A stretch of DNA of 64,000 nt from the NCBI RefSeq assembly GCF_002216065.1, contig NZ_CP022282.1, positions 2,480,001 to 2,544,000 on the forward strand. The letters are read 5' to 3'. Both the position numbers and the translations under genes were made by a program. The DNA is from Chryseobacterium sp. T16E-39. GTDB taxonomy: Bacteria > Bacteroidota > Bacteroidia > Flavobacteriales > Weeksellaceae. Shown piece by piece: positions 18,905-27,099 of the stretch. Within the stretch, counting starts at the first letter, position 1. Each line of letters begins with the position of its first letter. The notes beneath the pieces are model-generated. The model made no database searches and had not been told where the DNA came from. It saw only the letters and a list, made by a program, of their open reading frames with translations.

Positions 18905-19564
18905 ATGAAAAAAGCATTTGAATTCCTGACTCATTTAAAAGAAAATAACACCCGGGAATGGTTTGCCAGGCACAAGTCCGAATATGAGTCAATTGTCCAG
19001 GAAAACAAAGCTTTTTTCAATCAGATCTATACTGAACTTCAGGAGTATGATCAACTTAAAGGAATCCACATTTTCAGGATTTACAAAGATGTTCGTTTTT
19101 CCAAGGATCAAACGCCATACAAAACCAATTTCGGAGTAGGATATTCCCGTTCAAAACCAATGCTCAGGGGTGGATATTATATTCAGCTGGAACCTGGCAA
19201 CAGTTTTATTGGGGGCGGATTCTGGGGGCCTGAAACTAAGGATTTACTCCGTATCCGTAAAGAGTTTGAAATCAGCACCACACCAATCGAAAAGATTACC
19301 TCCGACAAAACCTTTGTAAAGTATTTCGGAGAACTCAAGGGTGATTCTGTAAAAACAGCTCCGAGAGGGTTTGATAAAAATCATCCCGCTATAGATTTAA
19401 TAAGAAAAAAACAATATTTAGTCTTACGAAAATTTACCGATAAGGAAGTTTTATCCGACAATTTTCAAAAGGAAGCAATACTAACCCTACTGGCTATACG
19501 CCCCTTTTTTGATTATATGAGCGAAGTGCTGACGACAGATCTCAATGGAGAGCCTTTATTTTAA
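18905..19564 (+). CDS. DUF2461 domain protein
   Basis: A 219-residue cytosolic protein starting at ATG 18905 (MKKAFEFLTHLKENNTREWF). DUF2461 features are visible: FLTHLKENNTREWFARHKSEYE at the N-terminus, FRIYKDVRFSKDQTPYKTNFGV, and YYIQLEPGNSFIGGGFWGP. An upstream start at 18842 adds 21 residues in the remnant region and is not favoured. The family is widespread and uncharacterised (sometimes annotated TIGR02453). Confident at family level only. Confidence 0.92.
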   Translation: MKKAFEFLTHLKENNTREWFARHKSEYESIVQENKAFFNQIYTELQEYDQLKGIHIFRIYKDVRFSKDQTPYKTNFGVGYSRSKPMLRGGYYIQLEPGNSFIGGGFWGPETKDLLRIRKEFEISTTPIEKITSDKTFVKYFGELKGDSVKTAPRGFDKNHPAIDLIRKKQYLVLRKFTDKEVLSDNFQKEAILTLLAIRPFFDYMSEVLTTDLNGEPLF

Positions 19565-19708
19565 ATCTTATTATTGAAAAAAGCACCAATAATAACGATT
19601 CTATTATGCTAAAAAAATAAAAGCATCCCCTTAAAACAGGATACCACAACATAAATACCTATGAAAAAAAACGAAAAAAGAGCAAAGAAAACATCATAAA
19701 ATATCTAA

Positions 19709-20269
19709 ATGCTGATCGAAAATAAAGGAATAAAGACTTCTACATTTTATATCCCTCCATTCAACTTGAATGCTGGAGAAATTATTGTTTTACATTTATT
19801 TAATGGACCTCATCTCCATGAGATAGAAATGTTTCTCAAAGACATTTTTTGTGGCAAAACAAAGAACAAAAATGTAGTGGTGCATAAAAGTCTGACATTT
19901 GTTGAACATTTTATTGAACCCGAATTTAGACGAATCTTTTATCCTGTGACAGTCAAAGAACATTTAAAAAAAAATGCAAATTTAGATAGTCCATATGCTA
20001 CAAAAATTTATGAAATTGACTGGATAAACGAAAAAACAAAAGCCAACACACTTCCCGGTAATCCAAGACGCCTGCTGTCCTTATATGCTACACTTTCCAG
20101 GACAAACAATATTGTTTTTGATATAGCTGGGCAGGATCCAGAAGGAGCAGAACAAACTTATAAAATAGTAAAAGAGGTAGTTAAAAATGGAGGTTCAGCC
20201 ATTTTATTCGATTATTTTGAAAATATGAAAAATGACTGTACAAAATATATTGAATTACAATGGATCTAA
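19709..20269 (+). CDS. ABC-ATPase-like protein lacking a Walker A motif
   Basis: A 186-residue protein laid out like an ABC nucleotide-binding domain: start IENKGIKTSTFYIPPFNLNAGEIIVLHL (beta-strands before the P-loop), GNPRRLLSLYATLSRTNNIVFDIAGQDPEGAEQTY resembling the signature helix, Walker B strand and D-loop, and VKEVVKNGGSAILFDY like the switch region. Where GxxGxGKST should be there is HLFNGPHLHE, with no lysine, so ATP binding is probably lost. It could be a degenerate paralogue or a structural partner of an ABC exporter encoded elsewhere. Fold call is inference from pattern. Confidence 0.55.
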   Translation: MLIENKGIKTSTFYIPPFNLNAGEIIVLHLFNGPHLHEIEMFLKDIFCGKTKNKNVVVHKSLTFVEHFIEPEFRRIFYPVTVKEHLKKNANLDSPYATKIYEIDWINEKTKANTLPGNPRRLLSLYATLSRTNNIVFDIAGQDPEGAEQTYKIVKEVVKNGGSAILFDYFENMKNDCTKYIELQWI

Positions 20270-20355
20270 GAATAGCTGTTAACATTGTATTAAATTCTCT
20301 TCACTTCAGAAAGCGGAGATTTAATTCTTTTATCTTTTTTAATCTACAACACATT

Positions 20356-21081
20356 ATGATACTTCCTTACATCCAAAATCACTTAAAGTCAATTCTTTTC
20401 GCGTTTTTTTCATTCTTCGCAATAAATTTTTTCGCTCAAATAACAAATAAATATGAGCTAACAAAAGATAGCGATACCCTATACTATGCCAAATATGAAA
20501 AGCCAATCATAGAAAAATTGAAACTGATCAAACCTGAAGAAAATAAAAATTTCTTTCATTTTAGCTCAGATAAATACTACTTAGAACTATCAGATGACTC
20601 AAATAAATATATGATTTATGCTGATGAAATGTGGGATGGTAAAAGGACAGGGGAAGTATTTATTAAACGAATTGAATTAGTGGAAAAACAAGTTGATGAA
20701 ATAAAAAATCTTTTAGATTCATTAAAAATCAATGAAATTGCAAGTGACAATCAAATTAAAGATTGGAGTTTTGGTTTTGATGGAATCATCTATAAATTTG
20801 AATTAAAAAAAGGAAATAATTATTCTTATAAACATTATTGGACACCTGCTTCCCAACAAACATTTGCTGAATCAAATACTATTAATTTCTTTATAAACAA
20901 AATAGACAAAATAATAAACTATCAAGAAAACAGAGAAAAGTTTATGAAAGAAGTTCCTTATTTCTCGTGGACAAGAGATGGTGTTTCCTGGAATGCTGTA
21001 AAAATTATAAATAAAGAGAATTATGATGAATATAAAAGATATAAAAAAATCAAAAAGAAACAATTAAGACGCAAACTGTAA
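20356..21081 (+). CDS. Secreted protein of unknown function
   Basis: A 241-residue protein with signal peptide (hydrophobic KSILFAFFSFFAINFFAQ). ATG 20356 is chosen since an earlier start at 20260 puts 32 unrelated residues before the signal and overlaps the previous gene. The mature region is rich in Lys, Asp and Tyr, with a central segment WSFGFDGIIYKFELKKGNNYSYKHYWTPA. The C-terminus is strongly basic (KRYKKIKKKQLRRKL). No family recognised. Its stop codon overlaps the next gene's ATG by one base. Confidence 0.65.
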   Translation: MILPYIQNHLKSILFAFFSFFAINFFAQITNKYELTKDSDTLYYAKYEKPIIEKLKLIKPEENKNFFHFSSDKYYLELSDDSNKYMIYADEMWDGKRTGEVFIKRIELVEKQVDEIKNLLDSLKINEIASDNQIKDWSFGFDGIIYKFELKKGNNYSYKHYWTPASQQTFAESNTINFFINKIDKIINYQENREKFMKEVPYFSWTRDGVSWNAVKIINKENYDEYKRYKKIKKKQLRRKL

Positions 21082-21620
21082 TGCTTCATAACATCATATT
21101 AGCAAATGCAAGTCAAAAGTCTAGACCTTTCCTTAACCTAATTTCAGTTTTATTAATTCTTTTGTCTTGCAATACAAAGAGAAACTTACAGGGAACTTAT
21201 AGATCAAATAAAGCTGTACTAGGTTTCTTCGTCACTACGGTTGAATTAAATAATAACGATAAGTTTAATTATGAATTTTCTGGGGATCTTCAGCACACAG
21301 AACTTTCTGGAATGTATAAAGTAAAAGGTAATAGTCTATATTTAAAATTTAATAAGAACAAAAATGAACCAGAATCTACAAATGATTCATTAATAATATC
21401 CGATATACTATCGGGTAACTATCACAATTATGATTTAAAAAATGAAAGTGGTATCAACTACCATTTAAAATATAAAATACAAGGAAATAGGTTTTTTGCT
21501 TATAATGTTAAAACTGGCAAGCTTATAAAAAAATCAAAAATATATAGTGATCAAAAAAGGTTTTTATTTTTTGGCTCCAAATGGAAAAATAAAAAAAGTT
21601 ACCTAAAAAAAATTAAATAA
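21081..21620 (+). CDS. Putative lipoprotein, lipocalin-like
   Basis: A 179-residue protein with a hydrophobic stretch ending in a lipobox (LISVLLILLSC, cysteine near residue 30). The rest resembles small lipocalin-like lipoproteins: LQGTYRSNKAVLGFFVTTVELNNNDKF and TELSGMYKVKGNSLYLKFNK. It starts within the stop of the preceding gene (1-base overlap), so they are co-translated. A terminator follows 47 bases later. Function unknown. Confidence 0.65.
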   Translation: MLHNIILANASQKSRPFLNLISVLLILLSCNTKRNLQGTYRSNKAVLGFFVTTVELNNNDKFNYEFSGDLQHTELSGMYKVKGNSLYLKFNKNKNEPESTNDSLIISDILSGNYHNYDLKNESGINYHLKYKIQGNRFFAYNVKTGKLIKKSKIYSDQKRFLFFGSKWKNKKSYLKKIK

Positions 21621-21666
21621 AAATGTCTTGACTACAACTGATATGATTCCAATATTTAATATACTA

Positions 21667-21697
21667 ACCGCTTTATTTTCATAAAGCGGTTTTTTTC
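21667..21697 (+). terminator. Terminator upstream of marR
   Basis: ACCGCTTTA and TAAAGCGGT pair perfectly around TTTTCA, followed by a run of T. It ends the preceding lipoprotein operon and lies where the -33 region of the marR promoter would be. Confidence 0.85.
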
Positions 21698-21709
21698 AAT
21701 AAAATATTT

Positions 21710-21717
21710 TATCTTTG
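21710..21717 (+). promoter_or_regulatory. -7 promoter element of the marR-arr operon
   Basis: TATCTTTG matches TAnnTTTG exactly, 28 bases before the marR ATG. Just downstream, AACTAAGATATCAACTAA contains a repeated AACTAA that could be a MarR operator. Confidence 0.65.
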
Positions 21718-21745
21718 CAACTAAGATATCAACTAACTAAGCATT

Positions 21746-22201
21746 ATGGAAATCACAGAAGATGTTATAAAACTGAGAAAATTAAGCCAGCAGTTTGCTT
21801 ATACTTCGATCCAAATGCATGAAAGCATTGGCCGGAAAATCGGATTAACCGGTACTGATCATAAATACCTTGGTTTTTTAATTCAAAAAGGACCGATGAC
21901 TGCAGGTGAGCTTGCTGTCATCACAGGATTAACAACAGGAGCGGTAACGGGGTTGATCGATAGATTTGAAGGAAAGAAATTGGTAAGCAGACAACCTGAT
22001 AAGAACGACAGACGAAAGATAATCATCGTTCCTGATAATGTAAGAATATCTAAACTCATCATTCCTCAGTATCAAGATTTCCAGGACAATACAGATCAAT
22101 TGTTTGCAACTTTTTCAAATGAAGAATTAAAAACTTTAGAAAAATATTTCCGAAATGCCATGGAAATCATGAATGCCAAAATTGAAAAAACAAACCAATA
22201 A
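21746..22201 (+). CDS. MarR-family transcriptional regulator
   Basis: A 151-residue winged-helix regulator. Recognisable parts are the first dimerisation helices (residues 1-45), the recognition region PMTAGELAVITGLTTGAVTGLIDRFEGKKLVSRQPDKNDRRK (wing DRRK), and C-terminal dimerisation helices. It is first in an operon with the rifampin ADP-ribosyltransferase gene 11 bases downstream. MarR repressors commonly control the resistance gene beside them and dissociate on ligand binding, so inducible control of arr is likely but not shown. Confidence 0.93.
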   Translation: MEITEDVIKLRKLSQQFAYTSIQMHESIGRKIGLTGTDHKYLGFLIQKGPMTAGELAVITGLTTGAVTGLIDRFEGKKLVSRQPDKNDRRKIIIVPDNVRISKLIIPQYQDFQDNTDQLFATFSNEELKTLEKYFRNAMEIMNAKIEKTNQ

Positions 22202-22212
22202 ATACTAATACA

Positions 22213-22647
22213 ATGGAGAATAATAAAAATGACCATCCTTCTGATATTTTGGATAAGGGACCATTTTATCATGGAACAAAAGCAGATTTGCAAATCGGAG
22301 ATTTGTTGACCGCTGGTTTCGGATCTAATTATTATCCTGAGATCATTATGAATCACATTTATTTTACCGCTTTAAAAAATGGTGCCGGACTTGCTGCTGC
22401 ATTAGCACAAGGAGAAGGTCATGAGCGGATATACATTGTTGAGCCTACAGGAAGTTTTGAAAATGACCCTAATGTAACAGACAAAAAATTCCCTGGTAAC
22501 CCTACCCGATCTTATCGCAGCGCACAGCCTCTAAAGATAGTTGGAGAAGTCACAGAGTGGATAAAACTGACAGACGAAGAACTTCAAAGATGGCGGGAAA
22601 ATATTGCAAAATTGCGCGAAAACCCAAATGCTGAAATTATAAACTAA
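22213..22647 (+). CDS. arr: NAD+-rifampin ADP-ribosyltransferase
   Basis: A 144-residue Arr enzyme. It has GPFYHGTKADLQIGDLLTAGF, MNHIYFTAL, and ENDPNVTDKKFPGNPTRSYRS, near-identical to characterised Arr proteins. The residues equivalent to the catalytic H19, Y49, D84 of mycobacterial Arr are H20, Y50 and D85. The enzyme transfers ADP-ribose from NAD+ to the C23 hydroxyl of rifampin and inactivates it. It is cotranscribed with marR. Resistance is predicted from the sequence, not tested. Confidence 0.95.
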   Translation: MENNKNDHPSDILDKGPFYHGTKADLQIGDLLTAGFGSNYYPEIIMNHIYFTALKNGAGLAAALAQGEGHERIYIVEPTGSFENDPNVTDKKFPGNPTRSYRSAQPLKIVGEVTEWIKLTDEELQRWRENIAKLRENPNAEIIN

Positions 22648-22649
22648 TA

Positions 22650-23057
22650 TTATTTGATCTTTGACTTCAAGACATTATTTAATTCCTTAATAACACCTGC
22701 TTTATCTTTCTTGATTTTTTTTCCCAATTCTTTCCGTGGACAATTGTCATTGTGTTTTGCTCCCCAATCCATGAGTTCGATGATAACAGGCAGAAGGTCA
22801 GCTCCCTTTTCTGTCAGGCTATAGATAAATTTTGATTTATTAAGCGGTGATACCTCTTTAACCAAAATCTTCTCGGCTTCCAGAATTCCCAGCCTATTAA
22901 CAAGAATGTTTGAGGCTATCCGCTCTTCTGAATTTAAAAATTCACTGTAAGACATTTTACCTCTCAGCATAACATCCCTGATGATTAAAAGTGACCATTT
23001 ATCTCCGAAAACATCAAGAGAACAACTGATTGGGCAATCTGATCTTTGTTTATCCAT
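22650..23057 (-). CDS. HxlR-family transcriptional regulator
   Basis: A 135-residue HxlR-type winged-helix protein with the conserved C-P-x-x-C-like start SDCPISCSLDVFGDKWSLLIIRDVM, followed by MSYSEFLNSEERIASNILVNRL and YSLTEKGADLLPVIIELMDWG. The cysteines at 8 and 12 are typical and in some family members sense aldehydes or redox state. It is divergent from an NTF2-like gene at 23147, and two long palindromes occupy the 89-base intergenic space, the expected autoregulatory arrangement. Confidence 0.93.
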   Translation of the reverse strand: MDKQRSDCPISCSLDVFGDKWSLLIIRDVMLRGKMSYSEFLNSEERIASNILVNRLGILEAEKILVKEVSPLNKSKFIYSLTEKGADLLPVIIELMDWGAKHNDNCPRKELGKKIKKDKAGVIKELNNVLKSKIK

Positions 23058-23063
23058 AAAAAT

Positions 23064-23088
23064 AAGTTATTGCAATTTGCAATAACTT
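23064..23088. promoter_or_regulatory. 25-base palindrome between hxlR and the NTF2-like gene
   Basis: AAGTTATTGCAA and TTGCAATAACTT are perfect 12-base arms around a single T. It contains a TTG at 23070, nineteen bases before the plus-strand -7 element, so a bound regulator would cover the -33 region. Likely HxlR operator. Confidence 0.65.
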
Positions 23089-23091
23089 TTA

Positions 23092-23126
23092 TATATTTGT
23101 TCTTGCATTATGCAAGAACAAATATA
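23092..23126. promoter_or_regulatory. 35-base palindromic operator containing a -7 element on each strand
   Basis: Two perfect 17-base arms (TATATTTGTTCTTGCAT and its complement) flank one T. By symmetry the -7 consensus TATATTTG occurs at 23092-23099 on plus and 23126-23119 on minus, giving face-to-face promoters for the NTF2-like gene and hxlR. A dimeric HxlR is the obvious candidate ligand. Confidence 0.7.
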
Positions 23127-23146
23127 ATCACAAAAAATTTAATATC

Positions 23147-23527
23147 ATGGAAAATCAAGCAACTACAAGACAACTTCTTGAAGCGTATTACAAAGGTTTT
23201 GCAGAAAAAGCCAATTGGGAAAGTACAATAGCCGATGATTTTGAATACGTTGGTGGTGATATGAACAACACAACACCCGTTGTTGGCAAACAGGCCTATA
23301 TTGAAATTATCAAAAGGTTCTCTCAACGATTTGAACGTATGAGCGTAAAACAAATGATTGTAGAGGATGATAAAGCCAGTGTGATTGGAAATTATGATTT
23401 TCAGTTTCCGAACGGCATTAAAATTAATGGGAATGTTTCTGAAAACTGGACGGTAAAAAATGGAAAGCTACAATCATTAACTTTATACTTTGACACACTA
23501 ACTTTTATGGCGAATATGAAGCCATAA
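23147..23527 (+). CDS. NTF2-like / SnoaL-like protein
   Basis: A 126-residue single-domain protein of the nuclear transport factor 2-like fold: LLEAYYKGFAEKANWESTIADDFEYVGGD at the start, GKQAYIEIIKRFSQRF and a final beta-sheet region (ASVIGNYDFQFPNGIKINGNVSENWTVKNGK). Members are small ligand-binding proteins or isomerase-like enzymes. It is divergent from hxlR and under the palindromic operator, so it is probably the regulator's target and may act on a toxic small molecule. The ligand is unknown. Confidence 0.85.
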   Translation: MENQATTRQLLEAYYKGFAEKANWESTIADDFEYVGGDMNNTTPVVGKQAYIEIIKRFSQRFERMSVKQMIVEDDKASVIGNYDFQFPNGIKINGNVSENWTVKNGKLQSLTLYFDTLTFMANMKP

Positions 23528-23590
23528 CTACTATTATTTATCACCTGCATTTTTAAATAGAACAACAGATTTTTTTGCTATGAAATAAAA

Positions 23591-23620
23591 AAACCGCTCT
23601 ACTTTTCAGGGCGGTTTTTT
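23591..23620 (+). terminator. Terminator after the NTF2-like gene
   Basis: AAACCGC and GCGGTTT form the base of a hairpin with a CTCT/AGGG extension (one G-U pair), followed by a run of T. Confidence 0.75.
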
Positions 23621-23649
23621 GCTATATTTATGGTGATTAAAACGAAGAC

Positions 23650-24027
23650 ATGACCGTAAAATTTGATACACTGATCCTCTATGTCCGAAACGTTGAATTG
23701 CTTAGAAAATTTTATACAGAAAATTTCAATTTAACTGTAGTGGAAGAAGATCCAACCTGGGCATTATTGAATGCAGGAGCTTTACAAATTGGCTTTCATA
23801 AAATCGGAGATCAGTATCTGAAAAATATAGAAGAGGGCTACCAGTTTGATAATAACACAAAAATGGTTTTTGAAATTGATGGGGATATCGAACTGGCCAG
23901 AAATGAATTCTTATTAAAAAACATTCCGATGAGAGAAATCAAAACATTTGAAAACTACAATTTTTGGCTTTGTGACGGAACAGACCCTGAAGGAAATGTC
24001 TTTCAGTTAAAAAGCAAAAAGATTTAG
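23650..24027 (+). CDS. VOC family (glyoxalase/bleomycin-resistance fold) protein
   Basis: A 125-residue protein with two beta-alpha-beta-beta-beta modules: FDTLILYVRNVELLRKFYTENFNLTVVEEDPTWALLNAG and a second ending FWLCDGTDPEGNVFQLKSKK. Such single-domain VOC proteins dimerise and bind metals or hydrophobic molecules; some confer resistance or act as dioxygenases. Candidate metal-ligand residues include the terminal E of PEGNVFQ. Substrate unknown. Confidence 0.9.
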   Translation: MTVKFDTLILYVRNVELLRKFYTENFNLTVVEEDPTWALLNAGALQIGFHKIGDQYLKNIEEGYQFDNNTKMVFEIDGDIELARNEFLLKNIPMREIKTFENYNFWLCDGTDPEGNVFQLKSKKI

Positions 24028-24040
24028 TGCTAATTATTTA

Positions 24041-24577
24041 ATGATCCTTTTAATGAAAAAGATAGTTGCTATTTGTTGTATCGTTTTACTGTGGACCTAT
24101 TTTTATTATCCTGTTTTCGACAGTGAAGGAATATCCTACCTGATTATTTTTTCATGCTTCGTGACCCTTTGTTTTTCAGTCGCAAAAATATATTCTGCCG
24201 ATGATAAAGAGGATTATGACTCCGTTGAAAAAGAAGCTGACAGATTAGAGAAATTTGACGGACAATTCCAATATCTGGATAATGGGTTTTACAATAAACA
24301 GAAGAATCCAATAGAATTTATTAAGTGGGAAGAAATTGTCTCAGTACATTCATTCAGCATTCCTGTGGTAGGTGGCGAAAGGCAAACAGGCCTGGAAATA
24401 ATCACTGATCAACAGCATTATGAATTTGATAGAAAAACCCCTGGAATTGAAAAATTAAAAAATCAACTTTACAATCATCTTTCAGATTGGGACTTAGATG
24501 CTCCAACCATCATTACCAATAATTACGGCCTTAAAAAAACAAAGTTATATGAGCGAAAGTTTTCAGCAAGAGATTGA
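24041..24577 (+). CDS. Small membrane protein of unknown function
   Basis: A 178-residue protein with two N-terminal hydrophobic segments (about residues 6-24 and 30-50) followed by a charged soluble region with KWEEIVSVHSFSI and VGGERQTGLEIITDQQHYEFDRKTPGIEKL, resembling a small PH-like domain that often follows two membrane helices. A start at 24053 is also possible. It is 13 bases downstream of the VOC gene, probably in the same transcript. No function is assigned. Confidence 0.65.
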   Translation: MILLMKKIVAICCIVLLWTYFYYPVFDSEGISYLIIFSCFVTLCFSVAKIYSADDKEDYDSVEKEADRLEKFDGQFQYLDNGFYNKQKNPIEFIKWEEIVSVHSFSIPVVGGERQTGLEIITDQQHYEFDRKTPGIEKLKNQLYNHLSDWDLDAPTIITNNYGLKKTKLYERKFSARD

Positions 24578-24605
24578 AAAATAACAAAACTAAATGAACA
24601 AATAT

Positions 24606-24636
24606 AAAACCCGATATCCTCGATCATCGGGTTTTT
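24606..24636 (+). terminator. Terminator before the redoxin-like lipoprotein gene
   Basis: AAAACCCGAT and ATCGGGTTTT form perfect ten-base arms; T follows. The next promoter element begins five bases later. Confidence 0.75.
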
Positions 24637-24640
24637 CATG

Positions 24641-24648
24641 TATATTTG
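24641..24648 (+). promoter_or_regulatory. -7 promoter element for the redoxin-like lipoprotein gene
   Basis: TATATTTG matches the consensus; the ATG at 24685 lies 36 bases downstream. Confidence 0.6.
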
Positions 24649-24684
24649 AGGAGTACCATAATAACACTAATCACAAAAACAATC

Positions 24685-25263
24685 ATGAAATACATTTTAA
24701 GCTTATTCTTATTACTATCCGTACTGTCCTGTGAAAACAAAGAAGAAAAGAAGCAAAGGGTTTTTAAGCAATTCGAAGAAGAGGCTAAAGCGTTGAAAAA
24801 AAATCAAATTGATTTATTTATCAATGCAACTCCAAAATATTTTTCAGCTAAAACAATTGATGGTCAAGTTTTCAATTCTCAGGATTATAAAGGTAAAAAT
24901 CTGGTCATCTTTATTTATGACAAATCCTATCTGAAAAAGAGTGAATCTTATGACATGGCAGAAGAGTTTAATGCTTTATATACCGAATTTAAAAATGAAG
25001 CTTATTTTATTGGGATTATTGAAGGGTTCATAGAAAATGATAAACAACTGAAAGATTACATTAGTAATTCTAATGTCCAATTCGCACAGATTGACAATAC
25101 TAAATCTTATGATAAATCAGAAAAATTAAATTACAATCTATTCTGCAGTCCTGCAAAAGTACTTATTGGCAGCAATGGAAAAGTAATCCATTCTTCCTGC
25201 GGTGGTGGGAATAATGCTGAAATTTCCCATAAACTTGACAGTATAAAAACGGCTTCTAAATAA
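24685..25263 (+). CDS. Thioredoxin-fold (AhpC/TlpA-like) lipoprotein without CxxC
   Basis: A 192-residue lipoprotein from ATG 24685, with signal MKYILSLFLLLSVLSC and the lipid cysteine at 16. An earlier start at 24646 would lie on the -7 element and is rejected. The body resembles a TlpA/redoxin domain: AKTIDGQVFNSQDYKGKNLVIFIYD, where the usual WAxWCxxC site is replaced by DKSYLKKS, then FIGIIEGF and KVLIGSNGKVIHSSCGGG. Lacking the active-site pair, it is unlikely to be a disulfide reductase. Periplasmic or outer-membrane location is predicted. Confidence 0.75.
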   Translation: MKYILSLFLLLSVLSCENKEEKKQRVFKQFEEEAKALKKNQIDLFINATPKYFSAKTIDGQVFNSQDYKGKNLVIFIYDKSYLKKSESYDMAEEFNALYTEFKNEAYFIGIIEGFIENDKQLKDYISNSNVQFAQIDNTKSYDKSEKLNYNLFCSPAKVLIGSNGKVIHSSCGGGNNAEISHKLDSIKTASK

Positions 25264-25287
25264 TTAATACAATCCAATCTTTAAAAA

Positions 25288-25833
25288 ATGAAAAAAGTAA
25301 TATTAGACTTAGCAACCACCTTAGACGGATTTATTGAAGGTCCCAACGGGGAAATCGATTGGTGTATCATGGATGATGATATGGATTTTGATGGTTTTCT
25401 TTCAAGCATTGACACTATTTTTTATGGAAGAGTGAGTTATGACGCGTGGGGAAATTATCAGCCTGATGAGAATGCCACTTTGGAAGAGCGAAACTTATGG
25501 AATGCTGTTCATTCAAAAAGTAAGTTTGTATTTTCAAGTCAACAAAGAGAAGATGAAAATGCAACTTTCATCAGTACGGATATGGTCAGAAAAGTCTCAG
25601 AAATAAAAAATCAGGAAGGAAAAGATATTTGGCTCTATGGTGGTGCCAGTCTTATTAAATCCTTTATTCAAAATAACTTAATTGATGTGTACAGAATCTC
25701 TGTTCATCCGATTGCTTTAGGGAGTGGAAAACCTCTTTTTGAAGATCTGAAAGATCGATTGCAATTAAAGCTTACTAAAACCAATGTTTTTAAATCCGGT
25801 GTCGTACAGCTTATTTATGAACCCGTAAAATAA
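25288..25833 (+). CDS. Dihydrofolate reductase family protein (RibD C-terminal fold)
   Basis: A 181-residue RibD_C/DHFR-fold protein of the YyaP type: [76 protein letters not shown]. The GG of YGGASL matches the NADPH-binding turn. True folate reduction is not established for this branch. It is followed by DUF2200 after 5 bases, so they are co-transcribed. Confidence 0.92.
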   Translation: MKKVILDLATTLDGFIEGPNGEIDWCIMDDDMDFDGFLSSIDTIFYGRVSYDAWGNYQPDENATLEERNLWNAVHSKSKFVFSSQQREDENATFISTDMVRKVSEIKNQEGKDIWLYGGASLIKSFIQNNLIDVYRISVHPIALGSGKPLFEDLKDRLQLKLTKTNVFKSGVVQLIYEPVK

Positions 25834-25838
25834 AGCAT

Positions 25839-26192
25839 ATGCAAAACAACGAAAGAGTGTACAATATGTCCTTTGCCGGAGTTTATCCTCATTATATTAC
25901 AAAAGCGGAAAAGAAAGGACGTACAGAAGAAGAAGTTCATGAAATTATTTTCTGGTTGACGGGTTATAATGAAAAAGACCTTCAGGAAATATTGAATAAC
26001 AAAACCAATTTTAGAGATTTCTTTGAAAAGGCTCCTCAAATTAATCCCAATGTTTCTTTGATAAAAGGTGTCATTTGCGGGTATCGTGTGGAGGAAATTG
26101 AAGATGAATTAATGAGAAATATCCGCTATCTGGATAAGCTCATTGACGAACTGGCGAAAGGAAAACCGATGGACAAAATCTTAAGAAAATAA
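25839..26192 (+). CDS. DUF2200 family protein
   Basis: A 117-residue soluble protein nearly identical in pattern to DUF2200: [35 protein letters not shown], then [17 protein letters not shown] and [39 protein letters not shown]. No biochemical function is known. It is just 5 bases downstream of the DHFR-family gene. Confidence 0.93.
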   Translation: MQNNERVYNMSFAGVYPHYITKAEKKGRTEEEVHEIIFWLTGYNEKDLQEILNNKTNFRDFFEKAPQINPNVSLIKGVICGYRVEEIEDELMRNIRYLDKLIDELAKGKPMDKILRK

Positions 26193-26285
26193 AATATTCT
26201 AAAATTCTTCATTAATTTTTCGATCTTTTGTCCAGTTTTAAAAATTCAATTGTCATTACAGTATAAACCCATAAAATTATACATA

Positions 26286-27041
26286 ATGAAAATCACAGTA
26301 ATTGGCGGTACCGGCCTTATCGGTAGTAAGCTTGTCAACAGTCTTAAAAATTTAGGTTATGAAGTCTTAGCTGCATCCCCAAATTCAGGAGTCAATACCA
26401 TTACAGGAGAAGGTCTTGACCAGGCTTTAGAAAATGTGGACGTTGTGGTAGATGTTGCCAACTCCCCTTCTTTTGCAGATGATGATGTTATGAAGTTTTT
26501 TAAAACATCGGGAGCAAATTTAATTGCAGCAGAAAAAAATGCTGGAGTAAAGCACCACATTGCGTTATCAGTAGTAGGTACAGACCGTTTACAGGAAAGT
26601 GGTTATTTCAGAGCAAAACAGGTTCAGGAGGACCTTATTAAAGAATCTGGAATTCCTTACACGATTGTTCATTCTACTCAATTTTTTGAGTTTGTTGGTG
26701 GTATTGTTCATTCCAGTACGGTAGATCACAAAATATTGGTTTCTCCCGCACTTATCCAGCCTATTGCTTCAGATGATGTAGTGAAATCAATGACAGAAGT
26801 TACAATCAATCCACCTAAAAATAACACCATAGAAATCGGTGGTCCTGAAAAAATAAAACTGGATGATCTTGTAAGAAAATATACATCGGTTATGAAAAAT
26901 CAGGACGAAGTGGTAACGAATCCGGAAGCAACTTATTTCGGAGCACCACTAAATGACAGTACATTGGTACCCAACAACGATGCAAAATTAGGAAGTATCC
27001 GTTATGACGAATGGATTTCTGATCCTGCAAATCAACGATAA
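26286..27041 (+). CDS. NmrA-like NAD(P)-binding protein
   Basis: A 251-residue Rossmann-fold protein starting ATG 26286 (an upstream start at 26250 adds 12 unrelated residues). The nucleotide-binding glycine motif is GGTGLIGSKLV at residues 6-16. Further features are DVVVDVANSPSFAD, HHIALSVVGTDRL and SGIPYTIVHSTQFFEF, as in atypical SDR/NmrA quinone-oxidoreductase-like proteins. It lies upstream of YCII and ECF42 sigma genes, a known pattern for ECF42 loci. Substrate unknown. Confidence 0.9.
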   Translation: MKITVIGGTGLIGSKLVNSLKNLGYEVLAASPNSGVNTITGEGLDQALENVDVVVDVANSPSFADDDVMKFFKTSGANLIAAEKNAGVKHHIALSVVGTDRLQESGYFRAKQVQEDLIKESGIPYTIVHSTQFFEFVGGIVHSSTVDHKILVSPALIQPIASDDVVKSMTEVTINPPKNNTIEIGGPEKIKLDDLVRKYTSVMKNQDEVVTNPEATYFGAPLNDSTLVPNNDAKLGSIRYDEWISDPANQR

Positions 27042-27099
27042 GATCAGAAGTTTTTTATATTAAATTTATACGAACAAAGACCTTTTAATTTTTACGATC

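Noticed and set aside
19661..19699. Lysine-rich 12-codon ORF upstream of the ABC-like gene
   Set aside because: Too short and low complexity; no sign of a leader peptide function.
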